NCBI RefSeq assembly: GCF_000158195.2
Contig: NZ_GL987988.1
Span: 940,435 to 1,004,434, forward strand
Length of the DNA: 64,000 bases
From: Fusobacterium mortiferum ATCC 9817
GTDB lineage: Bacteria > Fusobacteriota > Fusobacteriia > Fusobacteriales > Fusobacteriaceae
Direction: 5' to 3'
Below, one piece after another: positions 29,055 to 38,201 of this stretch (its first letter is position 1; the number at the start of each line of letters is the position of its first letter). The notes beneath the pieces were generated by a model. The model ran no database searches. It was not told the DNA's origin and saw only the letters and a list, made by a program, of their open reading frames with translations. A program made the translations under genes and the position numbers.

Positions 29055-30232
29055 TTTATTTTGGAATAATTAGCTTTTTAGGCTTAGGAGTTATAATTGA
29101 AAAAATAAGTGAGAGAAAAAGGATAGGGGAAAGTTTTTTTATATTTTCCCTTCTCCTTTTAATTTTATTTTTTGGGCTAAGAGGGTATATAGGATATGAC
29201 TGGTACTCATATAAACCTAATTTTGATAAAATGGTTACAATAGGGGAGTTATTGAAAGGAAATACTCAAGTATTGCACTCAGGTTATGAATTAGGATTTC
29301 AAATTTATACATCTTTTATAAAAACTCTTACTAATAATTATTTCATATATAATTTTATAAATGTTTCAGTAGATTTTATAATACTCTATTTTGTAATAAA
29401 AAGATTTTCAAAATATCCTATTCTATCTCTCCTACTTTTCTTTAGTATCTATGGAGTTGCTTTAGAGATAGATATGATTAGAAATGCTAAAAGTATAATG
29501 TTATTTTTACTTTCTATAAAATATATAGAGGAGAGAAAAATTTTAAATTTTGGAGCTTTAAATATTTTAGGTATTCTTTTTCATTATAGTTCTATATTTT
29601 ATCTTCCTATGTATTTTATTTTAAATATAAAATGGAATAAGAAATTTATCCTATTTTTATTTATCTTAGGAAATATCTATTATCTTTCAGATATTAGAAT
29701 TGTAATGAGAATAATAAAAGAGTATAATACATTTTTACCAACAGGAATAGGAGCAAAACTTTCTGGATATTTTAGTATAATACCCTTAGATTTTCCATTG
29801 GGATTCTCTTTATATTACTTTGAAAGAGTTATTATGTTTTTACTTTGTTGGTTTGTAAGTGATAATCTTAAGAATAAAAAATATGGAAATATAATATTAA
29901 ATTCTCTTTATATATCAATATTTTTCTTCTTGTATCTATCAGAATTTTCAATAGTAGCTATAAGATTTGGGTTATTATTTATTTATTCATATTGGTTTAT
30001 ACTTCCTATGCTTTTAGAGATTTATCCTAAGTTGCCAATATTTATAGTAGCTATTGCTATATCATTATTTAGATTGAATAATCAGATAAATTTTGTAGGA
30101 AATAGAGAGGTATATTCTTACCAAAATATTTTAATCAATGGGGATAGTGAAGAGAATCAAAGAAAAAAAGTAGAAGATGCTAGTAAGTATAAGATAGAGG
30201 GACACGGGAAAGAGATATCATTACTTTTTTAA
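29048..30232 (+). CDS. EpsG/Wzy-type polysaccharide polymerase
   Basis: The 394-residue integral membrane protein has about ten hydrophobic segments. FGLRGYIGYDWYSY near residues 43-56 matches the EpsG family's G-x-R-x4-G-x-D pattern. EpsG proteins act like Wzy: they join repeat units at the outer face of the inner membrane. With a flippase at 33212 the locus has both core parts of a Wzx/Wzy pathway. The acceptor and linkage are unknown. Confidence 0.85.
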   Translation: MLIYFGIISFLGLGVIIEKISERKRIGESFFIFSLLLLILFFGLRGYIGYDWYSYKPNFDKMVTIGELLKGNTQVLHSGYELGFQIYTSFIKTLTNNYFIYNFINVSVDFIILYFVIKRFSKYPILSLLLFFSIYGVALEIDMIRNAKSIMLFLLSIKYIEERKILNFGALNILGILFHYSSIFYLPMYFILNIKWNKKFILFLFILGNIYYLSDIRIVMRIIKEYNTFLPTGIGAKLSGYFSIIPLDFPLGFSLYYFERVIMFLLCWFVSDNLKNKKYGNIILNSLYISIFFFLYLSEFSIVAIRFGLLFIYSYWFILPMLLEIYPKLPIFIVAIAISLFRLNNQINFVGNREVYSYQNILINGDSEENQRKKVEDASKYKIEGHGKEISLLF

Positions 30233-30244
30233 GGAGATATAAAT

Positions 30245-31357
30245 ATGAAAATAATGTTTGTAGCTAACTACATGTGGGATATATATATTTTTAGAGCTGG
30301 GGTACTAAGAGCTTTGGTGGAAGATGGACATGAGGTAATAGCAGTAGCTCCAGATGATGGAAGAATAGATATGGAAAAGGCTATTCCAGGCCTTAGAGCA
30401 ATTTCAATAAATTTGAATAAAAGAGGAATAAATCCAATAGAGGATTTAAAATTAGTAAAAGAGTTGCATAGTTTATATAAAAAAGAAAATCCAGATTTGA
30501 TATTTCACTACACAATAAAACCAAATATCTATGGTACAATAGCAGCAAAACTAGCAGGTAAAAAATCTATCGCTATACTTACAGGACTAGGATATTCATT
30601 TATTCAAAAATCTCTTGTATCTAAAATAGCTGTAGGACTTTATAAGTTTTCTTTAAGATTTTCTAAAGAGATTTGGGTTCTCAATGAAGATGATAAAAAT
30701 ACACTAATTTCTAAAGGGATAGGAGATAGAGAAAAAATTTTTATACTTCCTGGAGAGGGAACAGATTGTGAGAGATTTAAGCCACTTCCTATGGAGAGAA
30801 AGGATGAAAAAACTATTTTCTTAATGATAGCTAGAGCTTTTATAGATAAAGGATTTAAAGAGTATGAGGAAAGTGCTAGAAGGCTTAGAAGAAAATATGG
30901 AGAGAGAGTAGAGTTTTGGTATCTAGGGGCATTGGGAGAAAATGCTGTATCAGGTATAACTAAAGAGTATATGGATAATTTAGTAAAAGAGGGTGTTTTA
31001 AATTATCTAGGAATAACTGATAAACCAGAACTTGTAATAAAAGAGTGTGATGCAATAGTTTTACCATCATATAGAGAGGGAATATCTAAAACTTTGTTAG
31101 AGGGAGGGGCTATGGGAAAACCTATAATAGCTTCTAATGTAACTGGTTGTAAAGAGATAGTAGATGATGGAAAAAGTGGTTATCTAGCAGAGGTAAAAAA
31201 TATAGATGACTTAGTAGAGAAGATGGAAAAATTTATAAAACTTTCAATAGATGAGAAAAGAGAGATGGGAAAGGCAGGAAGAGAAAAGATACTAAAAGAG
31301 TTTGATGAGAAAATAATAATTGAGATTTACAGAAAGAAAATATCGGCTACGATTTAA
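30245..31357 (+). CDS. Glycosyltransferase family 4 (PglA/CapM-like)
   Basis: The 370-residue GT-B enzyme starts MKIMFVANYMWDIYIFRAGV. It carries FHYTIKPNIYGTIAAKLAGK, ILTGLGYSF and the GT4 EGISKTLLEGGAMGKPIIASN segment. This opening resembles PglA-type enzymes, which add a HexNAc to an undecaprenyl-diphosphate sugar. It may therefore add the second sugar of the repeat, but that is inference from family resemblance. Confidence 0.88.
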   Translation: MKIMFVANYMWDIYIFRAGVLRALVEDGHEVIAVAPDDGRIDMEKAIPGLRAISINLNKRGINPIEDLKLVKELHSLYKKENPDLIFHYTIKPNIYGTIAAKLAGKKSIAILTGLGYSFIQKSLVSKIAVGLYKFSLRFSKEIWVLNEDDKNTLISKGIGDREKIFILPGEGTDCERFKPLPMERKDEKTIFLMIARAFIDKGFKEYEESARRLRRKYGERVEFWYLGALGENAVSGITKEYMDNLVKEGVLNYLGITDKPELVIKECDAIVLPSYREGISKTLLEGGAMGKPIIASNVTGCKEIVDDGKSGYLAEVKNIDDLVEKMEKFIKLSIDEKREMGKAGREKILKEFDEKIIIEIYRKKISATI

Positions 31358-31429
31358 ACTATCAAAGAATTGTTAATTTTTTAAAATGAAGAGCAGTTCT
31401 TTAATTTTCCAAAGATAAGGAGTAAAATT

Positions 31430-32419
31430 ATGGATTTAAGTATTATAGTTCCAATTTACAATGTAGAAGAATACTTAGCTGAATGCTTAAAAAGTCTATA
31501 TAAAATAAGCAATCTAAGATATGAAGTTATCTTAGTAAATGATGGTTCCAAAGATAATAGTTATCAAATAATGGAAGAATTTAAAAGACTTTATCCTAAA
31601 CAAACTGTGATAGTAAATAAGGAGAATGGAGGATTATCTTCAGCTAGAAATGCAGGACTAAAAATAGCAAAAGGAAAATATATATCGTTTATAGATAGTG
31701 ATGACTTTATAGATACAGATGAGTTTGAAAAGTTTGTAATAGAGGGAATAAAGTCAAGAGTAGATATAGCAGTAGGAAATATGAGATACTATGTCCCTGG
31801 AAGAATAGGAGAACCTCTTTTTAGGTCAAGACTTGTAAAAGATAGTGGAGTAGTTACAGGAATAGATTTTTTATGGAGAGTTTTTCAAGCACCTAAATGT
31901 TATAGAGAAGAGGTAGTAGATGATATTTATAGAAAGGATTTTCTAATAAAAAATAAACTTTTTTTCAATGAAGAGATAGTACATGAGGATAGTGAGTTCA
32001 CTACTTTTGCATATTTAAAAGCTAAAAAAGTAAAATATATAGATAAGGCATTTTATTTTTATAGACAAAGAGAGGGAAGTATAATGAATAAGGTATCTGA
32101 AAAAAGTATGCTTTCCTTAGAAAAAATTTGTGAAAAACTGTTTAATGAGTTTAAAAATTTAGATGATAGTAAAGGAAAAGAAGCTTTATCTTCTCTTATA
32201 TTAAGTTTTTATTCCACAGTATTATATAAGAGATACAATGGTGGTGGAGATTACAAAAGAGTATATAGAAGATATAAAGAACTATATAAAGAGTTAAGAA
32301 AGGATGCTCAATCAAATATAGAACAAAGGTTATTATCTTTCTCTATCTTCATACCAAATACATTGAGAAAACTTTTGGGAAAAGAGATAAGTAATGTACA
32401 AAAGATTCCAAAGTTTTAA
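31430..32419 (+). CDS. Glycosyltransferase family 2 (EpsJ-like)
   Basis: The 329-residue GT-A enzyme begins MDLSIIVPIYNVEEYLAECL, with VNDGSKDNS, NGGLSSARNAGL and metal-binding DSDDF. A C-terminal helical tail holds a conserved HEDSEFT motif. A 72-base gap before it is the largest in the locus and could hold a secondary promoter, though I see no good one. It probably adds one sugar. Confidence 0.9.
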   Translation: MDLSIIVPIYNVEEYLAECLKSLYKISNLRYEVILVNDGSKDNSYQIMEEFKRLYPKQTVIVNKENGGLSSARNAGLKIAKGKYISFIDSDDFIDTDEFEKFVIEGIKSRVDIAVGNMRYYVPGRIGEPLFRSRLVKDSGVVTGIDFLWRVFQAPKCYREEVVDDIYRKDFLIKNKLFFNEEIVHEDSEFTTFAYLKAKKVKYIDKAFYFYRQREGSIMNKVSEKSMLSLEKICEKLFNEFKNLDDSKGKEALSSLILSFYSTVLYKRYNGGGDYKRVYRRYKELYKELRKDAQSNIEQRLLSFSIFIPNTLRKLLGKEISNVQKIPKF

Positions 32420-32428
32420 GGAGGAAAG

Positions 32429-33208
32429 ATGATACCTAAAAAAATTCATTATATTTGGTTAGGAAAAAACTCTTATCCCAATCTTATGGATATATGTATA
32501 AACTCTTGGAGAGAAAAACTCCCTGATTATGAGATTATAGAGTGGAATGAAGAAAATTTAAATTTTTATGAAGAGATAGAGAAAAATAGATTTTTAAAAG
32601 AGTGTTATAATAGAAAACTTTGGGCTTTTCTTTCAGATTATTTTAGAATAAAGGTTCTCTACGAAGAGGGGGGAGTTTATTTAGATACTGATATGCAGAT
32701 AATAAAAAATATAGATAAACTTCTCTCAAATGATTTCTTTATAGGAGCAGAGAGTGAAAAAGTAATTAGTGCTGGGATAATAGGAGTTATTCCAAAGCAT
32801 CCACTTATGAAAAAAATTTTAGAGTTCTACAGTGTGGCTATTTGGAATGAACCAATATTTACAATTCCAGATATAATAACTAGAGTAATCAATAGAGAGT
32901 ATGATTTTCAAATAAATGAAGATATTACTAAAATAACAGGTAGTATGGTAATATACCCACCTAGATATTTTTATCCCTATCATTTTACAGAGGAGTTCAA
33001 AAGAGAGTGTATAAAAGATGATACCTATGGAATACACTGGTGGGGGAAAAGTTGGACACAAAAGAAAAATCTTTCTAAATTATATTTTTTGGAGTTTAAA
33101 CACTATAGAGGTTATAAAAAAATTCTAGTTGAGATATTGATAGCAACAGGACTTATGAGATTTGTAAAAAACTCTAAATTTTTAGTGGACTTGAGTAAAA
33201 GGATATAA
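32429..33208 (+). CDS. DXD-type glycosyltransferase (Gly_transf_sug / GT32-like)
   Basis: The 259-residue protein starts MIPKKIHYIWLGKNSYP. It carries LWAFLSDYFRIKVLYEEGGVYLDTDMQ, the classical family motif with the metal-binding DTD, and IHWWGKSW near the C-terminus. Similar enzymes add hexoses in capsule and O-antigen loci. It is nine bases after the GT2 gene and three before the flippase. Confidence 0.88.
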   Translation: MIPKKIHYIWLGKNSYPNLMDICINSWREKLPDYEIIEWNEENLNFYEEIEKNRFLKECYNRKLWAFLSDYFRIKVLYEEGGVYLDTDMQIIKNIDKLLSNDFFIGAESEKVISAGIIGVIPKHPLMKKILEFYSVAIWNEPIFTIPDIITRVINREYDFQINEDITKITGSMVIYPPRYFYPYHFTEEFKRECIKDDTYGIHWWGKSWTQKKNLSKLYFLEFKHYRGYKKILVEILIATGLMRFVKNSKFLVDLSKRI

Positions 33209-33211
33209 TCT

Positions 33212-34507
33212 ATGATAAAAAAAATAAAATATTTATTAACAGATAGACTGATTATAAATTTTTTACATATATTTGGAGGAGATGCCTTTGCTTCTTTGCT
33301 TTCTATCTTTTCTATATCTTTTATTACTAAAGGTATAGGATTAGAAAAGTATGGTTTTATTGTTTTAATCCAAGGAATAGTATCTCTTATAGATGGAATT
33401 TTCAATTTTCAATCTTGGCAGGGAGTTATTAAATTTTTTCCCCAAGTGAGAGAGGAGAAACAAAAACTAAAAGCTTTGATAAAATTTAGTTATATTTTAG
33501 ATTTTTTTACAGCTTTAATAGCTTTTATCATAATTTTTTTATCTAGTTTTTGGATAGGAAAGTTTTATAATTTTCAATCCTATGAAGTATATCTTTTAAT
33601 GTTTTTTTCAATCTATATTATTTTCAATATTCAAGGAACGCCTATTGGCATTTTGAGAAGTTTTGATAGATTTGACTATCTAAGAAATCAAAGAGTGATA
33701 GTAGCACTATTTAATTTTATATTTTTAGGTATAGGATATTTTTTAAAACTTAAAATCAATTATTTTATTTTAATATATCTTTTAACAAATATATTAAATG
33801 CTATTCTTCTAAATTTTTATGCTTTAAGAGAGTTAAAAAGAAGAAAGATATATGGAGTATTTAAAGAGAGATTAGAGTTCAATAAAGAGTTCTTTAAATT
33901 TACCTGTTTAACTAATATAAATTCTAGCTTAGATATTCCAGTTCAATATTTTGATAATCTTTTGGTAGGGAAGATGTTATCATTAGAACAGTTAGGAGCA
34001 TATAAGATATGTAAGACAATTGCTATTGTTTTAGATAAAGTGGGGACACCTCTTTATCAGACCTTATATCCATATTTTTGTGAGAAGGTAGCAGAAAAAA
34101 ATTATAGAGAGATATTTAGAAGAGGAATAAAAATATCAGGAATACTCAGTATAGCTTGTATTATAATTATTTTTGGTATGAATATTATTGGGTTTGAAAT
34201 TTTATCTAAGTTTTTTTCTCAAGGATTAGAAAAATATAGATTGGAGATAAATCTTTATATAGTTATGAAATCACTAGCAACTATATGTATAGTAATTCAT
34301 CCACTATTTTTAGCAATGGGGTATATAAAGAAAGAAACTAAGATAATATTTATAGCTAATATTTTATATTTAGGAATTTTATTTGTTTTAATAAAAACAT
34401 TTGCTTTAATAGGAGTAATATTAGCCTACGGAGTACAGGTATTTTTAATTGTAGCACTGAAGGGGATAGTTATCTTAAAAGAAAAATGGGATGTTAGAGA
34501 TTCTTAA
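33212..34507 (+). CDS. wzx: Oligosaccharide flippase (Wzx-like, MOP superfamily)
   Basis: The 431-residue membrane protein has twelve or so helices. The N-terminal segment FGGDAFASLLSIFSISFITKGIG with LEKYGFIVLIQGI follows the polysaccharide-biosynthesis flippase pattern. It would move the finished undecaprenyl-linked repeat across the inner membrane for the EpsG-like polymerase. Its stop codon (34505-34507) lies inside the left terminal inverted repeat of a mobile-type element, so the insertion may have reshaped the gene's end. Confidence 0.85.
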   Translation: MIKKIKYLLTDRLIINFLHIFGGDAFASLLSIFSISFITKGIGLEKYGFIVLIQGIVSLIDGIFNFQSWQGVIKFFPQVREEKQKLKALIKFSYILDFFTALIAFIIIFLSSFWIGKFYNFQSYEVYLLMFFSIYIIFNIQGTPIGILRSFDRFDYLRNQRVIVALFNFIFLGIGYFLKLKINYFILIYLLTNILNAILLNFYALRELKRRKIYGVFKERLEFNKEFFKFTCLTNINSSLDIPVQYFDNLLVGKMLSLEQLGAYKICKTIAIVLDKVGTPLYQTLYPYFCEKVAEKNYREIFRRGIKISGILSIACIIIIFGMNIIGFEILSKFFSQGLEKYRLEINLYIVMKSLATICIVIHPLFLAMGYIKKETKIIFIANILYLGILFVLIKTFALIGVILAYGVQVFLIVALKGIVILKEKWDVRDS

Positions 34508-34648
34508 ATTGAAATCAAAAAATAAAAATATGTAATAAAAGAAAAGGAAAAAATTTTACTTCCAATCGCTAGTGCTTACACAATGCTCATTACAGTAAAT
34601 TTTTTCCTTTTCTTTTACTCTTACTTTATCCCGATTTCAATTTAAGAA
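34501..34648. repeat. Palindromic MITE-like element, copy 1
   Basis: A 16-base perfect terminal inverted repeat (34501-34516 TTCTTAAATTGAAATC, 34633-34648) encloses nested complementary arms (AAAAGGAAAAAATTTTACT against AGTAAATTTTTTCCTTTT). The conserved core ATCGCTAGTGCTTAC-CAATGCTCATTAC lies between them. A second copy in opposite orientation is at 49971-50109. It has no coding capacity, and it could also act as a terminator between the converging glycan and lysine operons. Confidence 0.8.
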
Positions 34649-34759
34649 ATTTACTAGGGAAAGTAATAAAATTTAAGAATGATAATATTATATTGATAAA
34701 GAACTCTTGAAATATGGAACAATTCTTAATTTTTTTAATAAAAGAACTAATCAAATTGG

Positions 34760-35884
34760 TTAATATTTTTTCATTCTTTCAATAGCTAATTCTAGCAAAG
34801 AGATATCTACAGTAAGAGCTATTCTAATATAGTTTTCAACTCCAAAGGAGATTCCTGGAACTACTGCTACTTGAGTTTTTCTCAATAAATCTAAAGCAAA
34901 GTCTAAGGAATTTAAGGTTGAAATTTTAGAGTAATTAGCAAAAATATAAAAAGCACCTTGAGTTGTAATTACATCAAATCCTAATTTTTTTAATTCACTA
35001 CTCATAAATTCTGCTCTTTTTCTATATTCTTCTGATAGTTCTTTTCTATTTTCAAATTTTGTAAGAGCTATCTCTCCCCCTTTTAAAGAAAGGGTTACAG
35101 GAGAGCTAACAGTATAGAAGCTTGTGTTTAGAAAAAACTTTCTATATTGTTCTGGGCAGATAGTATATCCTAATCTCCAACCTGTCATTGAATGAGATTT
35201 AGAAAAGCCATTTATTATAATTAATTTATCTTTTATATTTTTAAATTCAGCAAAAGAGTGAAACTCATAAAAAGAAAGAGAACTATATATTTCATCAGAA
35301 ATTAGAAAAATTTCTCTTTCCTCTATAAATTTTGTTATCTCTTCCATCTCTTCATAACTTAAGACTTTTCCTGTTGGATTACATGGATTACTTAAAAGAA
35401 GAGCTTTTGTTTTAGATGTAGCATATTTTTCTAATAACTCTTTAGTAAGAGTAAAATTATTTTTAGAAATATCTATTAATACAGGTTTTCCATAACAAAG
35501 ATTTATCATAGGAGGATAACCTGGATAGAAAGGTACAGTTAATAATACTTCATCATCAGGATTTAATACTGTTCTAAGTGCAGAAGAGAGAGCTTCTGAA
35601 GCTCCAATATTCATAATGACATTTTTTTCACTGTACTCTCCTTTATAATTTTTATTGTAATATTCAGCAACTAATGCTCCTATTTTTTCTCCACCACCAG
35701 AAGGAGCATATTTCAATTGATGATTTTTTCCATACTCCATTGCCTCTTCTATAAGTCCTTTAGGAGTACCTATATCAGGTTCTCCTATTGTTAAATCTAT
35801 AGAGTTAGGATATTTAGTTGCTTCATTTTTTAAAACTCTAATTAAAGAGTATTGTAAATTTTCTACTGCACTATTGAACTTCAT
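34760..35884 (-). CDS. Class I/II aminotransferase, probable N-acetyl-LL-diaminopimelate aminotransferase
   Basis: The 374-residue PLP enzyme has the fold-type I marks SNPCNPTGKV and the Schiff-base lysine in NGFSKSHSMTGWRLGY. It is the last gene of the lysine operon, 14 bases after dapH. In the acetylase branch the product of DapH needs transamination, so position suggests it makes N-acetyl-LL-diaminopimelate from the 2-amino-6-oxo precursor, as PatA does in Bacillus. The assignment rests on context; sequence alone gives only a MalY/PatB/AspC-like aminotransferase. Confidence 0.85.
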   Translation of the reverse strand: MKFNSAVENLQYSLIRVLKNEATKYPNSIDLTIGEPDIGTPKGLIEEAMEYGKNHQLKYAPSGGGEKIGALVAEYYNKNYKGEYSEKNVIMNIGASEALSSALRTVLNPDDEVLLTVPFYPGYPPMINLCYGKPVLIDISKNNFTLTKELLEKYATSKTKALLLSNPCNPTGKVLSYEEMEEITKFIEEREIFLISDEIYSSLSFYEFHSFAEFKNIKDKLIIINGFSKSHSMTGWRLGYTICPEQYRKFFLNTSFYTVSSPVTLSLKGGEIALTKFENRKELSEEYRKRAEFMSSELKKLGFDVITTQGAFYIFANYSKISTLNSLDFALDLLRKTQVAVVPGISFGVENYIRIALTVDISLLELAIERMKKY

Positions 35885-35898
35885 ACCTATCTCTCCTT

Positions 35899-36603
35899 TT
35901 ATTTTCTTAAGTCATCTACTAGTTGAGTTTTGCTAAGTGTTTTATCATCAACTTTCTTTATAATTTTAGCTGGATTTCCAGTAACTACAGCTCCAGCAGG
36001 AACATCTTCTATTACCACAGCCCCAGCTCCAACTACTGCCCCAGCACCTATTCTAACTCCTTCTATGATGACAGCATTAGCTCCTACCAATACTCCATCT
36101 TCTATTACTACTGGCTTAGCAGAAGGAGGTTCTATTACTCCAGCTAGAACAGCTCCAGCTCCAATATGACAATTTTTTCCAACTGTGGCTCTTCCTCCTA
36201 AAACAGCTCCCATATCTATCATACTGTTATCTCCAATAACAGCTCCTATATTGATAACAGCCCCCATCATAATGACAGCATTATCTCCAATAGTTACTTT
36301 ATCCCTTATAATAGCTCCAGGCTCTATTCTTGCATTTATATTTCTTAAATCTAAAGTAGGAACTCCAGAATTTCTTCTATCGTTTTCAATATAATAATTT
36401 TCAATTTTTTCACTATATTTATTTAAAATATTCTCAATCTCACAATTATCTCCAATGATAATGTAAGAGTTATCTCCCTTAAAAACTTGGGCAGAAGTTT
36501 CTAATCCACTCAAATCTCCATTGACATATAGTTTAACTGGAGTTTTTTTAGTAGAATTTTTTATATATGCTATTAATTCCTCAGCTGTATTTAGTTTGTT
36601 CAT
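35899..36603 (-). CDS. dapH: Tetrahydrodipicolinate N-acetyltransferase DapH
   Basis: The enzyme acetylates tetrahydrodipicolinate from acetyl-CoA, committing to the acetylase branch of diaminopimelate synthesis. The 234 residues have a short N-terminal DapH domain (about 1-80), then a left-handed beta helix of hexapeptide repeats ([38 protein letters not shown]). The family segments [15 protein letters not shown] and [14 protein letters not shown] follow. The gene lies 12 bases after dapB. The repeats generate long antisense open frames that are not genes. Confidence 0.95.
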   Translation of the reverse strand: MNKLNTAEELIAYIKNSTKKTPVKLYVNGDLSGLETSAQVFKGDNSYIIIGDNCEIENILNKYSEKIENYYIENDRRNSGVPTLDLRNINARIEPGAIIRDKVTIGDNAVIMMGAVINIGAVIGDNSMIDMGAVLGGRATVGKNCHIGAGAVLAGVIEPPSAKPVVIEDGVLVGANAVIIEGVRIGAGAVVGAGAVVIEDVPAGAVVTGNPAKIIKKVDDKTLSKTQLVDDLRK

Positions 36604-36615
36604 TGCATCAACTCC

Positions 36616-37314
36616 TTAACGATTAAATATATCTTTCATAGTATAAAGTCCAGATTTTTTATCTAGTAAAAATTTTGCTCCCTGTATAGCTCCTTCAGCA
36701 AATATTTTTTTAGAAAGAGCTGTATGTTTTATCTCTATTATCTCATCATTTCCACAATATAAGACAGAGTGTTCCCCTACAATAGTTCCTCCTCTTACAG
36801 CATGTATTCCTATCTCATTTTTTTCTCTTTTCTCCATTCCCTCTCTTCCATAAACTTTTTTTAGCTCAGTTGAGATAGAGTTTTCAATCACTTCTACTAA
36901 AGTTTTAGCTGTTCCACTAGGGGAATCTAATTTTTTATTATGATGTTTTTCTATTAATTCTATATCATAATTACCATAAAGTAGAGGTGTAATTCTCTCT
37001 AAAATATCTTGTAATAAATTTATACCAAGAGAGGTATTAGAAGATAGAAGAATAGGAATTTTCTTACTAGCTTCTTCAATTTGTGATAAAATTTCTTTTG
37101 AATATCCAGTAGTAGCTATAACTAAAGGAGTATGATTTTGTGTAGCATAATTAAGTAAAGTTTCTAACCTAGAAAAATGAGAAAAATCTATAATTACATC
37201 TCCTTTTTCATTAGATAATTCATCGGCAAAACCTGTAATGGTAATATTTTTATTTTGAGCACACTCTTTTAAAATACTTCCCATAGTTCCTGTTCCATGT
37301 ATAATTAGCTCCAT
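36616..37314 (-). CDS. dapB: 4-hydroxy-tetrahydrodipicolinate reductase DapB
   Basis: DapB reduces the DapA product with NAD(P)H. The 232 residues are on the short side of the family but contain the essentials: IHGTGTMGSIL (nucleotide binding, residues 4-14), IATTGYS, the substrate motif EKHHNKKLDSPSGTA and a C-terminal IQGAKFLLDKKSGLYTM. It overlaps dapA by ten bases, so the two are translationally coupled. Confidence 0.95.
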   Translation of the reverse strand: MELIIHGTGTMGSILKECAQNKNITITGFADELSNEKGDVIIDFSHFSRLETLLNYATQNHTPLVIATTGYSKEILSQIEEASKKIPILLSSNTSLGINLLQDILERITPLLYGNYDIELIEKHHNKKLDSPSGTAKTLVEVIENSISTELKKVYGREGMEKREKNEIGIHAVRGGTIVGEHSVLYCGNDEIIEIKHTALSKKIFAEGAIQGAKFLLDKKSGLYTMKDIFNR

Positions 37315-38192
37315 GCTTTCACCTCATGAGAATCAATAACAGAATGAAGTTTAATTTTATTTTCCTCTTTCATCTCTCCTAAAGGAAGTCTGCAATGTCC
37401 AACATTGTATCCTAAATAATTCATAGCTTCTTTAATAGGGACAGGATTTACCTCTATAAAGAGAGAATCTACTAAATCGTTATATTTTAATTGTAAATTT
37501 TTAGCTTCAACTATATTATTTTCTAAAAAGCTCATACACATATTATGAACAGTTTCAGGAATAATATTAGCTGAAACAGATATTACTCCAATTCCGCCAT
37601 AAGACATAAGAGGAATAGTCATATCATCATTTCCAGAATAGATATCCAACTTAGGAACCTCTCTAGCTATCTCTCCAACATAAGATATATTTCCACTAGC
37701 TTCTTTTATAGCTACAATATTTTTTATCTCTGCTAATTTTTTTAATAGTGATATAGAAAGATTTACACCAGTTCTTGAAGGAACGTTATATAATATGATT
37801 GGACAATTTACATTTTCAGCTATAAGCTTATAATGTTCATAGATTCCATTTTCATTTCCTTTGTTATAATATGGAGTAACTACTAGTAATCCATCTACTC
37901 CTAGAGCCTCAGCTTTTTTACTTAATTCCACCGCATGTTTTGTGTTGTTAGAACCTGTTCCTGCTATTACAGGAATTCTTCCATTTACTCTCTTTACACT
38001 ATATTTTATGATTTCATACTTTTCTTCATCAGTGAGAGTTGCACTCTCTCCAGTAGTACCATTGATAATGATAGCATCAGTTTTATTTTTTATATGGTAC
38101 TCTAATAATTCTCCTAATTTTTCAAAATCTACACTATCATCTTTTGTAAATGGAGTAATTAAAGCTATTCCAGAACCTTTAAATATGCTCAT
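37305..38192 (-). CDS. dapA: 4-hydroxy-tetrahydrodipicolinate synthase DapA
   Basis: DapA condenses pyruvate with aspartate semialdehyde. The 295-residue TIM barrel shows GTTGESATL, the proton-relay Tyr in YNVPSRTGVN and the Schiff-base lysine in IVAIKEASGN. The gene lies nine bases after asd. Allosteric lysine feedback cannot be judged; transcript control by the upstream riboswitch is evident. Confidence 0.96.
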   Translation of the reverse strand: MSIFKGSGIALITPFTKDDSVDFEKLGELLEYHIKNKTDAIIINGTTGESATLTDEEKYEIIKYSVKRVNGRIPVIAGTGSNNTKHAVELSKKAEALGVDGLLVVTPYYNKGNENGIYEHYKLIAENVNCPIILYNVPSRTGVNLSISLLKKLAEIKNIVAIKEASGNISYVGEIAREVPKLDIYSGNDDMTIPLMSYGGIGVISVSANIIPETVHNMCMSFLENNIVEAKNLQLKYNDLVDSLFIEVNPVPIKEAMNYLGYNVGHCRLPLGEMKEENKIKLHSVIDSHEVKAWS

Positions 38193-38201
38193 AGTTACCT
38201 C

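Noticed and set aside
34501..34648. CRISPR or tandem array for the palindromic element
   Set aside because: Only single palindromic units are found, with no regular spacers; no CRISPR-like array was seen anywhere in the window.
35923..36394. Three plus-strand frames of 69-79 codons across dapH
   Set aside because: They mirror the hexapeptide repeats of dapH on the other strand, have low-complexity Ser/Tyr/Pro products and no ribosome sites.
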